Of a stretch of 64,000 nucleotides of DNA, positions 12,301-24,395 are shown piece after piece. The stretch covers positions 1,798,001 to 1,862,000 of the forward strand of contig JAMWFC010000082.1 in assembly GCA_027475525.1 (NCBI GenBank). The letters are read 5' to 3'. The notes beneath the pieces are model-generated. The model was given only the letters and a program-made list of their open reading frames with translations, searched no databases and was not told the origin of the DNA. The first letter of the stretch is position 1, and each line of letters starts with the position of its first letter. A program made the translations under genes and the position numbers. The DNA is from Macrolepiota albuminosa. Taxonomy: Eukaryota; Basidiomycota; Agaricomycetes; Agaricales; Agaricaceae.

Positions 12301-13929
12301 ACCCAAGGATTTAGCGGCCTCCCAGAGACGGATGATTGCCAGGTTTGGGTGGCCTGTCAATCGAGAGAAGCGAGAGTTCAGGATCGTGCGAAGCTCCTGG
12401 GTGGTTGGAGATGATATGATGATCTCGTGGAATTTGTGCGCTCCGAAGAATGCGGGAGCAGAAAGGTACCATTTCTCGAGGGTGCTGTAGATCTTGTGGC
12501 GAACAATGCGAAACTGTCTGCAGCGACGACACGACCACGACTAGGGACCTGGAGGGATGCTCGGCCACCGATTGATTTCCCTTCTCTCAGTGATTCCACA
12601 AGAGGCTTTATGACTCCGAGTACCTCATTGCTTCCACGATCAATGTCCTCGAAGACAACCCATTTTCCTTCGCGCAAAGATCGCACAAGAACACCTTCCT
12701 TCCATTCAAAAGTACCAGGCTGTGTTGGAGAAGAGACGTAGGACCCGAGAAGGGCACGTGGGTCAAGGGAAGTATCGGCGAGATGGATAGTGATAATTTG
12801 ATTACTGACGCCAGGGTAAAGGAGTTCTGCGAGGTGGGACAGGAATAACAACTTTCCAGAAGAGGGTGGTGAAGTAAGGAGAGTAGGGAGACGAAGGGAG
12901 ACGTGTAACGCCAGAGACCTCAGAGCTTCGACAGTGGTCGGAGTCGATATCAGAGGTGAGGTGGGCTCATAAGACTTTTGACCGGGTGTTCGAAGCATCA
13001 AGATTCCATGGATATCAACGATGTGTTTGCTAAAGGGTGTGAGGTCCAATGCTTAAAGGCAAAAAATGAACGGTACCTGAGCTCTGACGATTGTAAGGGT
13101 GTGATAGGTCCTTCGTTAAAATAGTAATCTTGTTCTTCACGGGAAATTCCTTGATGCGTTGCAATTCAAGGACGGGCATAAGCCAGCCGTCTATCGTCTA
13201 TGTCCCTTTTCGTTCCATCGGGATTAGTTCCATATTCTATCGGGCAATCGACCCCAAATGCTTCGCCAAGAACCTCTCTTTCCATGACCTCTCGTTCGGC
13301 TTCGCCCATGTGACTTTGGAGAGCATAGCAACGGATAGCAAGAAGGCGGACGCCAGTGTCGAGATTTGGAGTCCAAATAAGTTTTGAAAGAGGAGATAGT
13401 GGCCAAACAAGAAGTTGAGGTAATTCGCGATTGGCGCGCAAAATTCTATATTGTGCCAGTAATAAGCGGTGTAGACGAGCCACATCAACGGAGAGGGGTG
13501 ACGAGGAAGCAGTTATGAAGGCCAGCGGTCCTTCAGCAAAGGTAGGTGTGTTTAGAATCCGATTCAATATCCTAAAGATACAATTAGCACAAGACAACAC
13601 GACAAAAACATGTCAACAGACGGGAAGAGTTCTTCGTGGTTTTCTAACATAAGACACAACGCTACCAATTGAGCTTCTGTATTTTGTTCTGCATCTAGCC
13701 ATCGTGCACAGAGATCCAGTAGAATGGGTCGATAAAGCTTCGCGATGGTCAGCGTCAAGGCTGGATCAGACAGGAGTTGAGATAGTGTGACAAGAAGGTC
13801 TGTGGTAGACTTGGCATTAGATACATCGATTGAATATATCGAAGAGTTTCGCATGCTCTCCGATAACAGTGCAGTCTGCCGGTGTAGATTGATGGTCAGT
13901 GGGTCATGAATAGCACTGGTTGGCTCCAT
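1..13929 (-). CDS. MDN1: midasin, giant AAA ATPase of 60S ribosome assembly (C-terminus outside window)
   Basis: Midasin (yeast Rea1/Mdn1) removes assembly factors from pre-60S particles in nucleolus and nucleoplasm. The protein starts at 13929 (MEPTSAIHDPL) and reads leftward through many exons. Six AAA modules carry P-loops at about 12860, 11775, 10358, 9471, 8140 and 7212, followed by a long alpha-helical linker (about 6400 to 900) and an Asp/Glu-rich segment (330 to 1) with the conserved GAENVSKEIEEESQVEGL block. The MIDAS domain that binds Rsa4 and Ytm1 lies beyond the left edge. Introns are short, for example about 52 nt just before 6000. The frame is broken by three 77-bp duplications (3881, 5687, 8271), a 4-bp GTAG duplication (7864-7871) followed by an in-frame TGA (7834-7836), and single-base shifts near 10690 and 10533. 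Identity is certain; whether this copy is intact in the organism is not. Confidence 0.95.
3881..4034. repeat. 77-bp tandem duplication in MDN1
   Basis: Copies 3881-3957 and 3958-4034 are identical. 77 is not a multiple of 3, so the second copy shifts the MDN1 frame. Dropping one copy joins SLEIFVPDAPVDPVAIENY to the downstream RRRREQGLIKMQV in one frame. Confidence 0.95.
5687..5836. repeat. 77-bp-period duplication in MDN1
   Basis: 73 identical bases at 5687-5759 recur at 5764-5836, an offset of exactly 77. The duplication breaks the MDN1 frame just after DVKKIVG. Confidence 0.95.
6400..7330 (-). other. MDN1: MDN1 AAA6 module
   Basis: Walker A TGHRNSGKTEV at about 7201-7224, then NSSTDTMDILGSFEQVD. 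Walker B is WLLMDGANLCNPSVLDRLN with Gly where the catalytic Glu would be, so hydrolysis here is probably lost. Sensor segment MTVDPQFGELSRAMRNRG. Confidence 0.85.
7500..8230 (-). other. MDN1: MDN1 AAA5 module, with frame lesions
   Basis: Walker A EGSPGVGKTS at about 8129-8152, Walker B WVLLDEMNLAPQAVLEGLN. The next conserved block (IPELGRSF, then HPNFRIFAAQNP) is readable only after allowing for a duplicated GTAG at 7864-7871 and a TGA at 7834-7836. The frame then recovers through SFVNRFTKVYVEDL. Confidence 0.9.
8271..8424. repeat. 77-bp tandem duplication in MDN1
   Basis: Copies 8271-8347 and 8348-8424 are identical. They lie in coding sequence upstream of the AAA5 P-loop (HAYIPPYDPSLFVQFG). 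Confidence 0.95.
8690..9560 (-). other. MDN1: MDN1 AAA4 module
   Basis: Walker A VGETGAGKTS at about 9458-9484, Walker B DVFLLDEISLADDSVLERLN, sensor segment AATMNPGGDYGKKELSPALR. Confidence 0.9.
9850..10507 (-). other. MDN1: MDN1 AAA3 module
   Basis: Walker A EGPTSAGKTS at about 10346-10369, Walker B WIVLDELNLAPTDVLEALNR, then the FATQNPPGLYAGRK block and arginine-finger segment SRAFRNRF. Confidence 0.9.
11153..12060 (-). other. MDN1: MDN1 AAA2 module
   Basis: Canonical Walker A GETGTGKTS at about 11761-11790, with the midasin block NLSHQTESSDLLGGFKP just after it. A long insert precedes Walker B (LLDAMNLASPEALE near 11140), and an intron separates the two halves. Confidence 0.85.
12400..13049 (-). 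other. MDN1: MDN1 AAA1 module
   Basis: The P-loop reads TSPPSSGKLLF (about 12845-12875). It lacks the Thr/Ser that normally follows GK, so nucleotide binding may be weak. The Walker B equivalent is WVVFEDID, with Glu where an Asp is usual. Function is inferred from position in the midasin ring. Confidence 0.8.
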
Positions 13930-16749
13930 CTTTTAGGGTTCTAGAACATGTAACCGACAGAAAAAGTCGTCGTTTCCTGCGAGGAAGTCAGTATGTCTGC
14001 AATACAGCATTGGAAAGAGAAACAACCTGATACACGAGCAGGTCTTTTCTCTCCTCCGAGGGTACACTCAGAAAACTAGAAGCAACAACTTCGGCAAAAA
14101 TTCTTGTAAATCACGTGCCTTGAAATTGGTCTGGTCTCGTGACGTGTGACGCGTGACGGTTGGCTGGCCCAGACATCAGCGATTTCGTCATTGCATTGAG
14201 GTTGGATAATGAGAAGAAAGCTTAGTGTTGCCCATCTGCAGACACTCCTACATTTGAGTTACCTATACGTATGTCCTCAAATTCTACGGGATACTCCATT
14301 GTCCCTCGAAATCTTATGGAAATCTATCCGGGATTGGAGGTTAGTATGTATGTTTTTCGAGAGTTGGGCTGACGTATCTGTTCCGTTACCGTTATTTCAA
14401 AAAAAAAGGATTGGAGGTTAGTATGTATGTTTTTCGAGAGTTGGGCTGACGTATCTGTTCCGTTACCGTTATTTCAAAAAAAAAACATAGAATGTCATTG
14501 TTACAACTGGACTCGCATTCTACTAATGCGTTTTATTCGACTCTTTTTCGAATAATGGAAACAATGACTTATCTATTTCCTGCCGTATTGTGTCGCGAAC
14601 CTTTTTGAGCATGTTTCGTGTTGCATAGTTTAATGTATACCTGTTTCCATGATTTTTTCTGTTTCTTGTTCTGTTTCCTATACCCGCTAGAGTTGTGCCC
14701 TTTGTCAGGTTCTGCTATATGTTAACCAGCTACGTATTGGTCTTATCGTACGTATTCATTATACTATTGGCTCCTACACACACAATCTCCCGGTTACTTC
14801 TAGGCCGAGGTCCGTATCATGCCTCCATGTACTACCATAAATTATGTTGATAAGTGTACAGTCCACGGTGCTCATTTGTTCGTTTTCAATGCTACTTCGT
14901 GCTGTTTATGCACTTGAACGTAACTCAGAAGCTTGCTCAACGCTTTCTGGTCTCGGTTCCACTGCTTTGTGCAGCTCGCGTTCCTGCTCTCACCCATGAC
15001 CGCACTCGAGTAGAAAATTGATTGTCTCATGCGTTGCAAATTGAGGTTGTTCAGACGGTGTAAATATTAATTTAGCAGTTGACTGGCAGGGCGTGAGGAT
15101 ATAAACATGCTTCCTCGGAATGTTTAAACGACGTTCTCCATGCTAGCTGGGGTCTCTGGCCTTTGAGTCCGTTAATCTGGTAACTTTTTTGTTAAGAGGC
15201 TGGAGGAAGCTCAACGATAAGGGCCGCTATTGCTAGATGATGGTCTTGACAGTGCACATCTGCCGTAACAGGGTTGTAATCCTCTGGCGGTTTGCAGAGA
15301 TGTCCAAATCATGCTGAGATCGGAACTTTTGACTCCTTCGCCAGTGTCTCATCCTATGCGCTAAGTGTATTCAAGCTCCACAGCAACAATTGTCACTCTG
15401 ACAGTTTCACCATATTCCTGGATGAGCAAACTTGTCAGTGTGCCAGACCAGGTACAGATTGTTCAGCCTTGTAGAAAATGACGCCTTGAGCGCCTTGAGT
15501 GTACCGGCCGAGTGCAACCCAAAAGTACATTTCTTCATCGAGATTGAGTGTTGTGATGCTATCTGGAGTCAAGGGCTTGTAAGACCGCCAACGTCCTTGG
15601 CGATAGGGCTCTAACTTTGACTGCTCCTGAAAAAGAAGCATCCCAAGGGTTCTTAACCCTTCGTTTGGCAGGGAGGTTCCTGCACATTGAGGTTGTTTGT
15701 TGGGTCTATCGAGGTAGGGATCTTTTGTTCTCGGTGATGAGGACTTAAGATGTTAAGGATAATTAGTTGTTTCCAGACTTCCTTTTAATCTTGTCATTTC
15801 CCCGTGAGGTGAGTAATTCACCACCAACGGAATTGGATTTTACCTTTTCAATAGGTACCTTTTGCCCACGCACGCACGCCGGTTTTTTTGATGTTGTTTT
15901 AGAAACCTGGCACTTTCATGGACCCGTCCACACAAAGGGTAGTTTAAAATTCTAGCTGGGTATAGGCCAGATCAAATTGGCATGGCACAGTCAAAATCGA
16001 GAAAGAGGCGATTAGAATCTATTTACCAAAAAACGGACATGACTGTACTTGCAGAAGGGCCCCGTTTGTAACCTCTTTGGTGACTTAACTTGACCAAAAC
16101 GTCATCTTCATCTTTTTTGCCCTAAAAGGTATGTCCGTGATAGCATTGTATATATATTATCGGTGCGCTTGAGAATGACATAACTACGAGGCAGTTGTGG
16201 GCCTTACCCTTCAAGGTAGTTGTGTCATATTGATTCAGGGTTGGGTTTTCACACATATGTCGTCGGTTGTTTGCCAGCTCCATCTGTTTCTATTGTTCCA
16301 CTCCATGGACATGATCTTTTGAATCCCGATGTTGGGGCGCTGGTTGATTCTGATATGTTTCATTCTCTGATGCGCGTATGATTTATTCCCGTTCCGTTCC
16401 AAGGATTGGTCCGGGCAACGAGCTCCGGCATTCCACACGTGCTCCACTTCAATATCTCAATCTCTCTCGTCTCTCATCTAAGTTTAATCCACACTGTGAT
16501 GGAAGGTGTCTTCCCACCTACGGGCACCCTATATTTCACCTACTTTAAGTATGTCATAATACGCCATTTGCACCTCGAAGTCTAATGAAGTCTACCCGAC
16601 CCAGACCAGCTGATCACATAGTCAATCAATTGGCCACATGCAAGATCGGAGGTCAAGAAGCATGTGGCTGACGTACAATTCCGGTTACACTCTCTCTGTC
16701 ATCATAAAAGCTTGCCGAATGTCATCATTCCAATACGTGCATTCGACCG
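13930..16749. other. gene-free interval between MDN1 and the GH20 gene
   Basis: No ORF here has family-like content. It must hold the upstream region of MDN1 and the promoter of the plus-strand hexosaminidase gene. It contains one 77-bp duplication (14331-14484). I see no RNA gene. Confidence 0.6.
14331..14484. repeat. 77-bp tandem duplication, intergenic
   Basis: Copies 14331-14407 and 14408-14484. They end in an A-run of 9 versus 10 bases. Confidence 0.95.
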
Positions 16750-18830
16750 ATGTTACCTCTCCTTACTCTCTCACTGTTACTCGCGGCGACCCCAGCTCTC
16801 GCCGTCTGGCCTATTCCTCGTCAATACTCAACGGGCAGCACACCTCTTCGTCTCTCGCCATCGTTCTCCATCAAGTTTTCAGGCGTCAGTCGTCCACCAT
16901 CTGACCTCCAAGACGCAATCTCGCGTACGACCGCGTATTTGCACAAGGACAAGCTTCAAGCCCTAGTCCCAGATCGCGGCGCGTCCTCAGCACAAGTTGT
17001 TCAAAGCGCGAAGACTCTCAAGACGCTCACTCTTAGTTTGTCGACCCATGTCCCTGTCAAGAGCATTTCCGAAGAGGCAGTCGCGGATCTAGAATCTCGT
17101 GTTGAGGGATACGCACTTACTATCCCAGCGGACGGTTCCGGCGCGTCCCTCACGGCTAATTCCACTCTGGGATTGTTCCGTGGTCTTACTACCTTTGGAC
17201 AGCTATGGTACGATTTGGAGGGTATAACGTATACCCTGCAAGCTCCTTTCGATATAGTCGATTCTCCTGCTTTTGTGCGTAACAATCCTTTCTAGACGGT
17301 TAATCATTCTTATGACATTTAGCCTTATCGTGGTTTGATGCTTGACACCGCCCGTAACTATTTCCCGGTAGAAGACATCAAGCGTACCCTCGATGCCATG
17401 AGCTGGGTCAAGATCAACACCTTCCATTGGCATGTCGTGGATTCTCAGTCATTCCCCTTGGTCGTTCCCGGTTACACCGAGCTTTCCGCGAAGGGCGCCT
17501 ATTCTTCTGCCGAAGTCTACACCCCCGGTGACGTGAAAGAAATTGTTGCTTATGCCGCTGCTGTATGCCTAAATTTAATCGTTCTCGATTCAAATTCAAA
17601 AGATACTAAAACGATTTTGAGTAGCGCGGTATTGACGTCATGCCAGAAATTGATACCCCAGGCCACACTTCTATCATCGCAAAAGCTCACCCTGAGCATA
17701 TCGCATGCTTTGAGGCTTCACCTTGGGCGTCATTCGCAAATGGTGAATACCGATTTTACAAGTCTATCCATATAGGAATTGACATATGTACGTTACTAGA
17801 ACCTCCTGCAGGCCAACTTCGTCTAGCGTCCACCACGACAACTACTTTTACCACTGGCCTCCTCAAATCCGCTGCTTTTCTCTTCAAATCCAAACTCTTC
17901 AGCACTGGAGGTGACGAACTCAATTCTAACTGTTATGCCCAAGACAATGCAACTCAAGCAGATCTTGGTACGTTCCAGTCATTAAAGGGGGATGTATCTT
18001 TTCACAGACATACTTCTAGCTGCGCAGGGCAAAACTCTTGATGAGGCGTTGGACACCTTTGTCCAAGCCACTCATGCTGGACTTAGGTCAGTCGGGAAAA
18101 GAGCCGTCGTTTGGGAAGAAATGGTTCTTGATCATCCTGTTACCCTCGCCAATGATACTATTGCTTTGTGCGACTTTTAAGAAATCAACAATAATCAGGC
18201 TGACATTTTTCACAGGGTCTGGATTTCTTCTAACAACGTTGCCGCCGTTGCGCAGAGAGGATACAAACTCATCCACGCCGCGTCTGATTATTTCTACCTC
18301 GACTGCGGCAGTGGTGGCTGGGTTGGTCAGAACGTTCTTGGAAATAGTTGGTGTGATCCCTTCAAGACGTGGCAGAAGGTACGTCTGAAAAAACTTGCCT
18401 GGCGAACTTTGATCTGATACCGCTGGCCAGTCGTACTCTTTCGACCCATTCGCAAATCTAACAGAAGCCCAAAGCAAGCTTGTGCTTGGAGGTATGACCA
18501 TCCTTTCAGTTTGTTCCTGCGTCGTGCTCACAAGACCTTTTTGCAGGCCAACATCTTTTGTGGACCGAACAATCCAGCCCTTCGAATCTCGACTCTACCG
18601 TCTGGCCGCGCGCCGCATCTTCTGCTGAGGTAGGAGTTTTTTTTTACCCTATTTTCTCTTCTGATTGCCGATCCCAGGTGTTTTGGTCTGGGCCCGGCGG
18701 CGAAGTCGGCACAGCACTCCCCCGGTTGCACGATGTGTCCTTCCGTTTCCAGCAGCGGGGTGTCAATGCGATTGCCTTACAACCTCTTTGGTGTGCACTT
18801 CGTCCTGGGATGTGTGATTTGAATGCATAA
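16750..18830 (+). CDS. secreted beta-N-acetylhexosaminidase, GH20
   Basis: Releases terminal GlcNAc from chitin oligomers or glycoproteins by substrate-assisted catalysis; used in cell-wall turnover and chitin use. Start at 16750 gives a signal peptide (MLPLLTLSLLLAATPALA) followed by the GH20 N-terminal domain (WPIPRQYSTGS). Exon 1 is 16750-17274, exon 2 17323-17562, exon 3 17625-17742, exon 4 from 17800, with further short introns up to 18660. The catalytic barrel shows YRGLMLDTARNYFPVE, NTFHWHVVDSQSFP, DVMPEIDTPGHTS and the catalytic Asp-Glu pair in FSTGGDELN, then VVWEEMV, GNSWCDPF and LLWTEQS. Total length is about 550 residues, normal for fungal GH20. It ends MCDLNA at 18830. All hallmark motifs are present and the gene looks functional. 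Confidence 0.95.
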
Positions 18831-21515
18831 GTGCGGTAGAGGAATGTGTGTTTTGCACGCAAGTGCGGCAGAGGGAAACGAATAGGAGGAGAGAAGGCTT
18901 ATTGATTGAGCTGCAGTCTCCGTATATGCTATTGCCTTTTCTATTAGGTCGCTCAGCAAAATCAATATACAACTGAAATAGAGTGATACTTTTCATGATA
19001 TACGAGCTTTTATACGTTCACACTTTGCTCCAACGATTGGCATATGTGCATTCTTGAATTCTTGCCTTCCTACCGATTTCTTGACCGCAGAGGTTCCCAG
19101 CTGGTCATTTGCAATCGGTCTTGAATTACCTATCAGAAGGGAAAAAATTGTAAGACGGTCGGGCTTGGAAAAAAACAGCATAGCCACTGTGAACTAAAGA
19201 TATACTAACATGCTGATATTCAACGTTATGGGTCTTCGATTGTTGCTATCGTGACTCTCACTATTTTTCATTTTCGATATCCACAGGTTTTGTCAACTCT
19301 GCATCCTCTGCGGCCTGCTATACAATGAGCTTGTTATCTATACAAGAGTTCCATACAGGCTCACACGATCAAACATTACCGCCAAATGACAAATCTCATT
19401 AATGGCACCGGCGATTCATGTCTTCGTGCTGTCTCTCCCATGAGATACTTTGAGAGAAAAGAATATGGTTGTGCGGATTTAGTTTTGGCCTCTTTTCGGT
19501 GATCAACGGTGAAAGCCGACCTTTATCCGGTTCTGTACACATGGTATCTTTTTATCGCAGTCACGGCGAACGTTCTAAACAATTGGGGGACACATAAGGT
19601 CAGGAGTGCTTTATATTGGTGGATAGACGGATACTCTACGTACCAAATCATTACGGATAAGTTGCTTTCCCACCAAACGAGGGTCCATAACTGCCGACTT
19701 CAACTAATTGCATGTTGACGAATGGACTTTAGAGGTATCAGCCTAGATATCCGAGCTTATTTCAACTGACTGCTAGATAGATGCACCGAATCTTCTCTGA
19801 AGGCTGTTTTTCAGCCAGTTGTTGACTGTATCAATTCGCACAAGCACAATTGTTGAAGGGGCGGTCCAGGTGGACGACTTTCACTGAGTATGCTTGAGAA
19901 AGGCGACGACGGAATCCGTATACCTCAGATTACTCTGAGGACTCTGGGTCATCTCGAATCCGAGCTTGTGGCGCTTTCCACTTTGACCGGGCTGAGATAA
20001 CCTGGATATCAATTGCCACATGACAAGTTCTTTCGATAGCCGGCAGTTCAATCACGCCTCTCGGGAGCCCTTCAGGCGAAAACGAGGGGTGTGGCGTGCA
20101 AAAGAACCGTCTGTCTTGTTGACGCCACTGGCAATATAGATTCTCTAACGATAGATCTTGAAGGCACTTTAGTCATTCCATCAACGCATTGCAATCTTGT
20201 AATCTTGTCCTTGAAGATTGATTTTGCTGGATAATTGGATGTTGCTGGACAACTCTTGACCTTTTCGAGGTGGCAAGTTACTTTCTCATTTAGAACCTTT
20301 CTGTGTTGACCAAGCTACTCTACAGACGCCATCATTTAGAAGTTTGATCATTTGTGGTAGGCAAGACGATAAGTTGTGTGACTCACCCTTGAAGCGTTGC
20401 GGATGGTCACAGAGGTGTGACATGACTGATTTCGTGGATCTCGAGGTATTGTTGCGCTGACAAAGATGAACGTAAATTGACTGGGAGAAGAATAGATTCA
20501 GCGCGCAGTACTCTAGCAAGCATGGTTGCATGAGATGAGATGCCGTTGATACGTATATTTGGAGGTAAGAGTGAGATGAGCATTCTAGGTCGACTTCCAT
20601 GATGACCGTGACCTAGTACCTGCAGCCTGAAGACTAAGACCGTGGTAGAATGAGCGAGATCGCGTGAAATGAGGAAGTCGGGCTTGGGCATCCAGATACG
20701 CCCACCGTTGGCGCCTCTCAGCAATTCAACCTGGTTGAAGTATACAAAGGTGAAAATACCGGTCTGGAAAACCATCAGACTGGAGACGCACTTTTGCCCT
20801 GGCCAACAACACTATCATATGCTTTGATCATACGGGGACGCTATTCGATGAAGTCTGAGTCCTCTTCGAATACTTGCTGTTCCAAAGTAGCAAGCGAGGA
20901 CACATGCATTGATTCTTCGTCCGTGAAAAAAATTCTGAACCCACTCATTCGACGTTTCAGCTACCCATTAAAGGGCAAGAGGTGCATTTCTGGGCATTTG
21001 AGGTACAAGTCGGATGCTTCTTGGCGGAGTTGTGGATCAAGAAGATGCTGCGAGGCCTGGGAAACGCTACCATCATAACATTGTTGTCAGTTGGCATATT
21101 TCACGGCCAGTATGGTCATATCTTCCCTTGCCCTTGCAAAGTTTTGCAAAGGCATTCCATGTTGATGATGGGAAAACAATTGAGCCCCGCACCTCCGCAG
21201 CCAATTTGCTTCCGCTTTAGACCTGAATCTGCATGATCGGTACCGATACTCACATATCTATTGGGCAAAGGCATTATTTCTCAATGCCTGTTTCCCTCTC
21301 AAAATCATCCACTACACCTCATGAGGACGTGAGATATGCGACAACGATTCCGTCGGATTTTCATTAATAAGGTATCCTTTGTCAAGAAGAAGCGGGTTGA
21401 TTTCAGAGATGGGGATAACGTGAATTGCAAAGCGAGTAAGTACGGGGACCTTGAAAAAAATAGGATAAATAAGTCCCTGAAACCTTTCTTCCTGCCGCCA
21501 CAGGCCTCACCCGCG
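18831..21515. other. interval with no supported gene
   Basis: Minus-strand ORFs of 90-120 codons occur around 20.3-20.8 kb. They match no family I recognise and show no clear intron or motif pattern, so I treat them as chance or very degraded. The upstream region of the next gene includes a possible 5'UTR intron: donor GTAAGT near 21437, acceptor CCACAG just before 21504. Confidence 0.5.
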
Positions 21516-22280
21516 ATGACTGAAGCCTTTCCCGGTCTTGAAGCACCTCCACCATACCCCAGTGCTTTCGCTCTCCCGCCATACGAAACTGTTACCTCGC
21601 TTGACACCTGGGCAGATTCTTACTGCCTCCCACCCTACCAATTTCGCACTGCACAGCGCTTTCACCCATATCTGCGCATTTTCCCTAATCGTCGAGCTCG
21701 CCAGGTTTGTCCTTGCGTTCCTACTTTTTTTTCGGCTTTTCTCATCTTTCTCACACTCAGGAAGAGTCTTTTGAACAATTTCTCAGATCTCTTCAGGCAT
21801 GCGCGAACGATCCAATAGTACGCGTTCCATGGGGTCTTTCCGCTTTGCTTGTCTAATTTAATTTTAGGCACCGCCTGTTGCAACTGAAGCCCCCTCTATT
21901 GCTTCCATGTCGCCTTGCCTACCTGTTCGCTCTACCAACAATCAAGTGACCATGCGTTTTCTATTAGATATCCTCAATACCACTTTTTAACCTTGATGCA
22001 GGCACTTTTTTCCGTTGCCGCGGCACTCCCGGCACCTGGTCCTCCTCCCGCTCCTTTTCCTCCAGCCCAAGGTCCTAACGCAGTTCCTATAGAGAGAAGT
22101 CTAAGTGTCGTGCGTCGTCTATTTCTCCTGGTAAGACTCTCATTCTTTTCACCTTCATCCAGCTCTGAGAAACGTATTTCACAGCCAGAGATCATCAGAA
22201 TTGTACGTTCTGCATTGTGTGCTGCCATGCGAGCAGTGGAGGTGCAAAAACAAAAAATGATTGTGGCAGCTCGACAATGA
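21516..22280 (+). CDS. five-exon gene for a 182-residue protein of unknown function
   Basis: Not recognised. Exons 21516-21704, 21761-21817, 21868-21945, 22002-22130 and 22185-22280 are separated by GT-AG introns of 56, 50, 56 and 54 nt. Every exon is a whole number of codons (63, 19, 26, 43, 32), so all four introns are phase 0 and the joined frame is open from MTEAFPGLEAPP to VQKQKMIVAARQ. The protein is Pro-rich at the N-terminus, has a Pro/Ala stretch in exon 4 (PAPGPPPAPFPP) and ends in a basic helix (IIRIVRSALCAAMRAVEVQ). No signal peptide or membrane segment is visible. The donor of intron 3 (GTGACC) is weak. The regular splicing argues for a real gene; function is open. Confidence 0.7.
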
Positions 22281-24395
22281 ATAGCTCAGAACTTGATTAT
22301 ACTCCTGTGAACTTGAGCAGACCTTTGATTCATCTTGATCCTACTTCTTCATGCATCGCCAGTCTGTTTACTATCGTGCTACCCTACGTTCACCTCATGT
22401 GCTTGCCACCGTGATCTGTAACAGTTTTTTTTGGAGTTTTTTGTCTATAATTTTATCCCTAGCTGAATATACTCTGTCATGTTATTATGAGTTCTGAGCA
22501 TACTACATCTACTTAGTAGGCATGTAATACATGTCGTTTAGCCTCTTCTTTTTTGTTACTGTGGATTCATTGTGCGTTCACAAGCACATGACTCAAACCC
22601 TGAATTTTTCATGCGGATGTCAACCGCCACAGACTAAACTTACCTCCATCAAACTTCTATCAAGTAATACGTTTCAACAGTACCCTCAAATTCCTCTGCT
22701 ATCAAGCCGGGTTAAAAATGGATAGGTCCTCATTGAAGTGATTCATGTGATTTGTGCATGTCTAACATATTTGAAATTTTGAATCAGTCTGAAGCACAGA
22801 AGCCTGTCCTGTCATGAATCAAACCCTCATGCAGGGATGGCTCTTGATAAATTGATTGTTTGTGGAGGTCGTAACCGATTCGAGGAATACATATGATAGA
22901 GCTCAATGACACACAACACTGAGTGCACAGGTAACGGCTGACTCTGAGTAATAGGCAAATCACTCGATTGAGTCAAGAACGAGAAAGATTGAGCCTTCTG
23001 TATATAAACGGGACCTTGGACAATAGGTATGCATTTCATGCTATGGTGACTGAAGTCACAGATAAAATTTAAATATAACTACAGATTCCCGGGCTACTCA
23101 GCACACCATTCCTTATCGATCCGAATCGCAATTTGTCAGTCTGACACTGTGGCTGTGAGCACACCGGCCCTCAACATGAAGCGGCCATAAATTGACCACA
23201 ACTACATGGCCGGTGTCTGCGGTGTTTTGAGCAGGTCTCTTCCATCTTTATGAGGATCTGCCCATTGTTGGATGACTTGCTGGCCGCAGGTCATTCCAGC
23301 ATGGCTCTTGATGCCATCTAGATTTCTGATAGAATGTTGTCAATGGGGTCAGCTGTTTGATGTTGATGGGATGGTTTCTTAGTGCTGAATAATTGTTCGT
23401 TCAGAATTCACCGTTGTGGCTACTGTGAAATTGCAGCTTATTCTGCACTCCGTTTTGATGATCGGGCTCTTTGGACGTATATTTTCTTTCATCCAGTGAC
23501 TCTAATATCATTAAGCGCTCGGTAAGATACGATGACAAGGGAGAACACGCGAAGTGCGCTGGTCTAAATCTGATCGTGAGCGATTTATCCTGCATATGAC
23601 ATTTGTATTTATTGATCGGGTCAGATTCCGAACTTTGGCTAGCAGTAAATTTCCTTTTGTGTAACCCTAATTCTTACCTAATAGGGTTTGTTTCCCTTTT
23701 TCTGAGGACAAAAAATTAAAGTTTGAGATAGATATCACTCTGGGAAGCACAACAATAATAGACAAAGTATAGATCTAGAGAGTGGTTTAATATAGTTTAT
23801 TTGAGACCATTGGAAACCAGAAAAAATGTATTTCAATTTGGTTTGTTTTGATTTGTTCAAGCGAGGGTGTATGAGCATGGAGAGATCTTGTTCCCACGTT
23901 TGACAGCTTCGCGATGTGGCGTGACAGCACTCCTTACGTCCTTTGGCCTTTGAATTGGGATTGAACAAAGAGCGCGCAATTTTGTACCTAATCCAGTGAA
24001 TAAGTGAAACATTGTGGGACAAAAAAAACTATTACAGAAATCAACGTGTTCTGGTCCACGTGCCTAAAAAAGAAATTGGGAGAAATTTACACAATAATTT
24101 TAGGTACCTAATGGAGGTGTGACTCGCGCTTGTACGAGGTTGCGATTGGGTACTTTACAAATAATTTATGGTGTCTGCGTTGCTCATGGATGCGTCGAAA
24201 CAGTGCGAGAGCCCTTCCTATTCACATGTGACTGTGGATAAAAATGAACAATCACTATCGCCGGTGAGATTGAAGATATGCTTAAGGTTTGCACAGCCAG
24301 CAGAAGCCATGAATATTAAATACTCGGATGTTTCGAAGTGACTCTCAGGCTCCTTGCTCAACCCATTGAGGATTGAGCATCCCTAACAACACAAT
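22281..24395. other. gene-free interval
   Basis: AT-rich in parts (23.6-24.1 kb). ORFs are short and carry no family-like content. I see nothing supportable apart from the flanking regions of the neighbouring genes. Confidence 0.5.

Noticed and set aside
1476..12741. Plus-strand ORFs of 60-134 codons across the MDN1 locus
   Set aside because: They are antisense shadows of the midasin exons.
20286..21236. Possible cytochrome P450 or oxidoreductase remnant
   Set aside because: A few phrases looked suggestive, but no heme-binding or cofactor motif and no consistent exon structure could be found.
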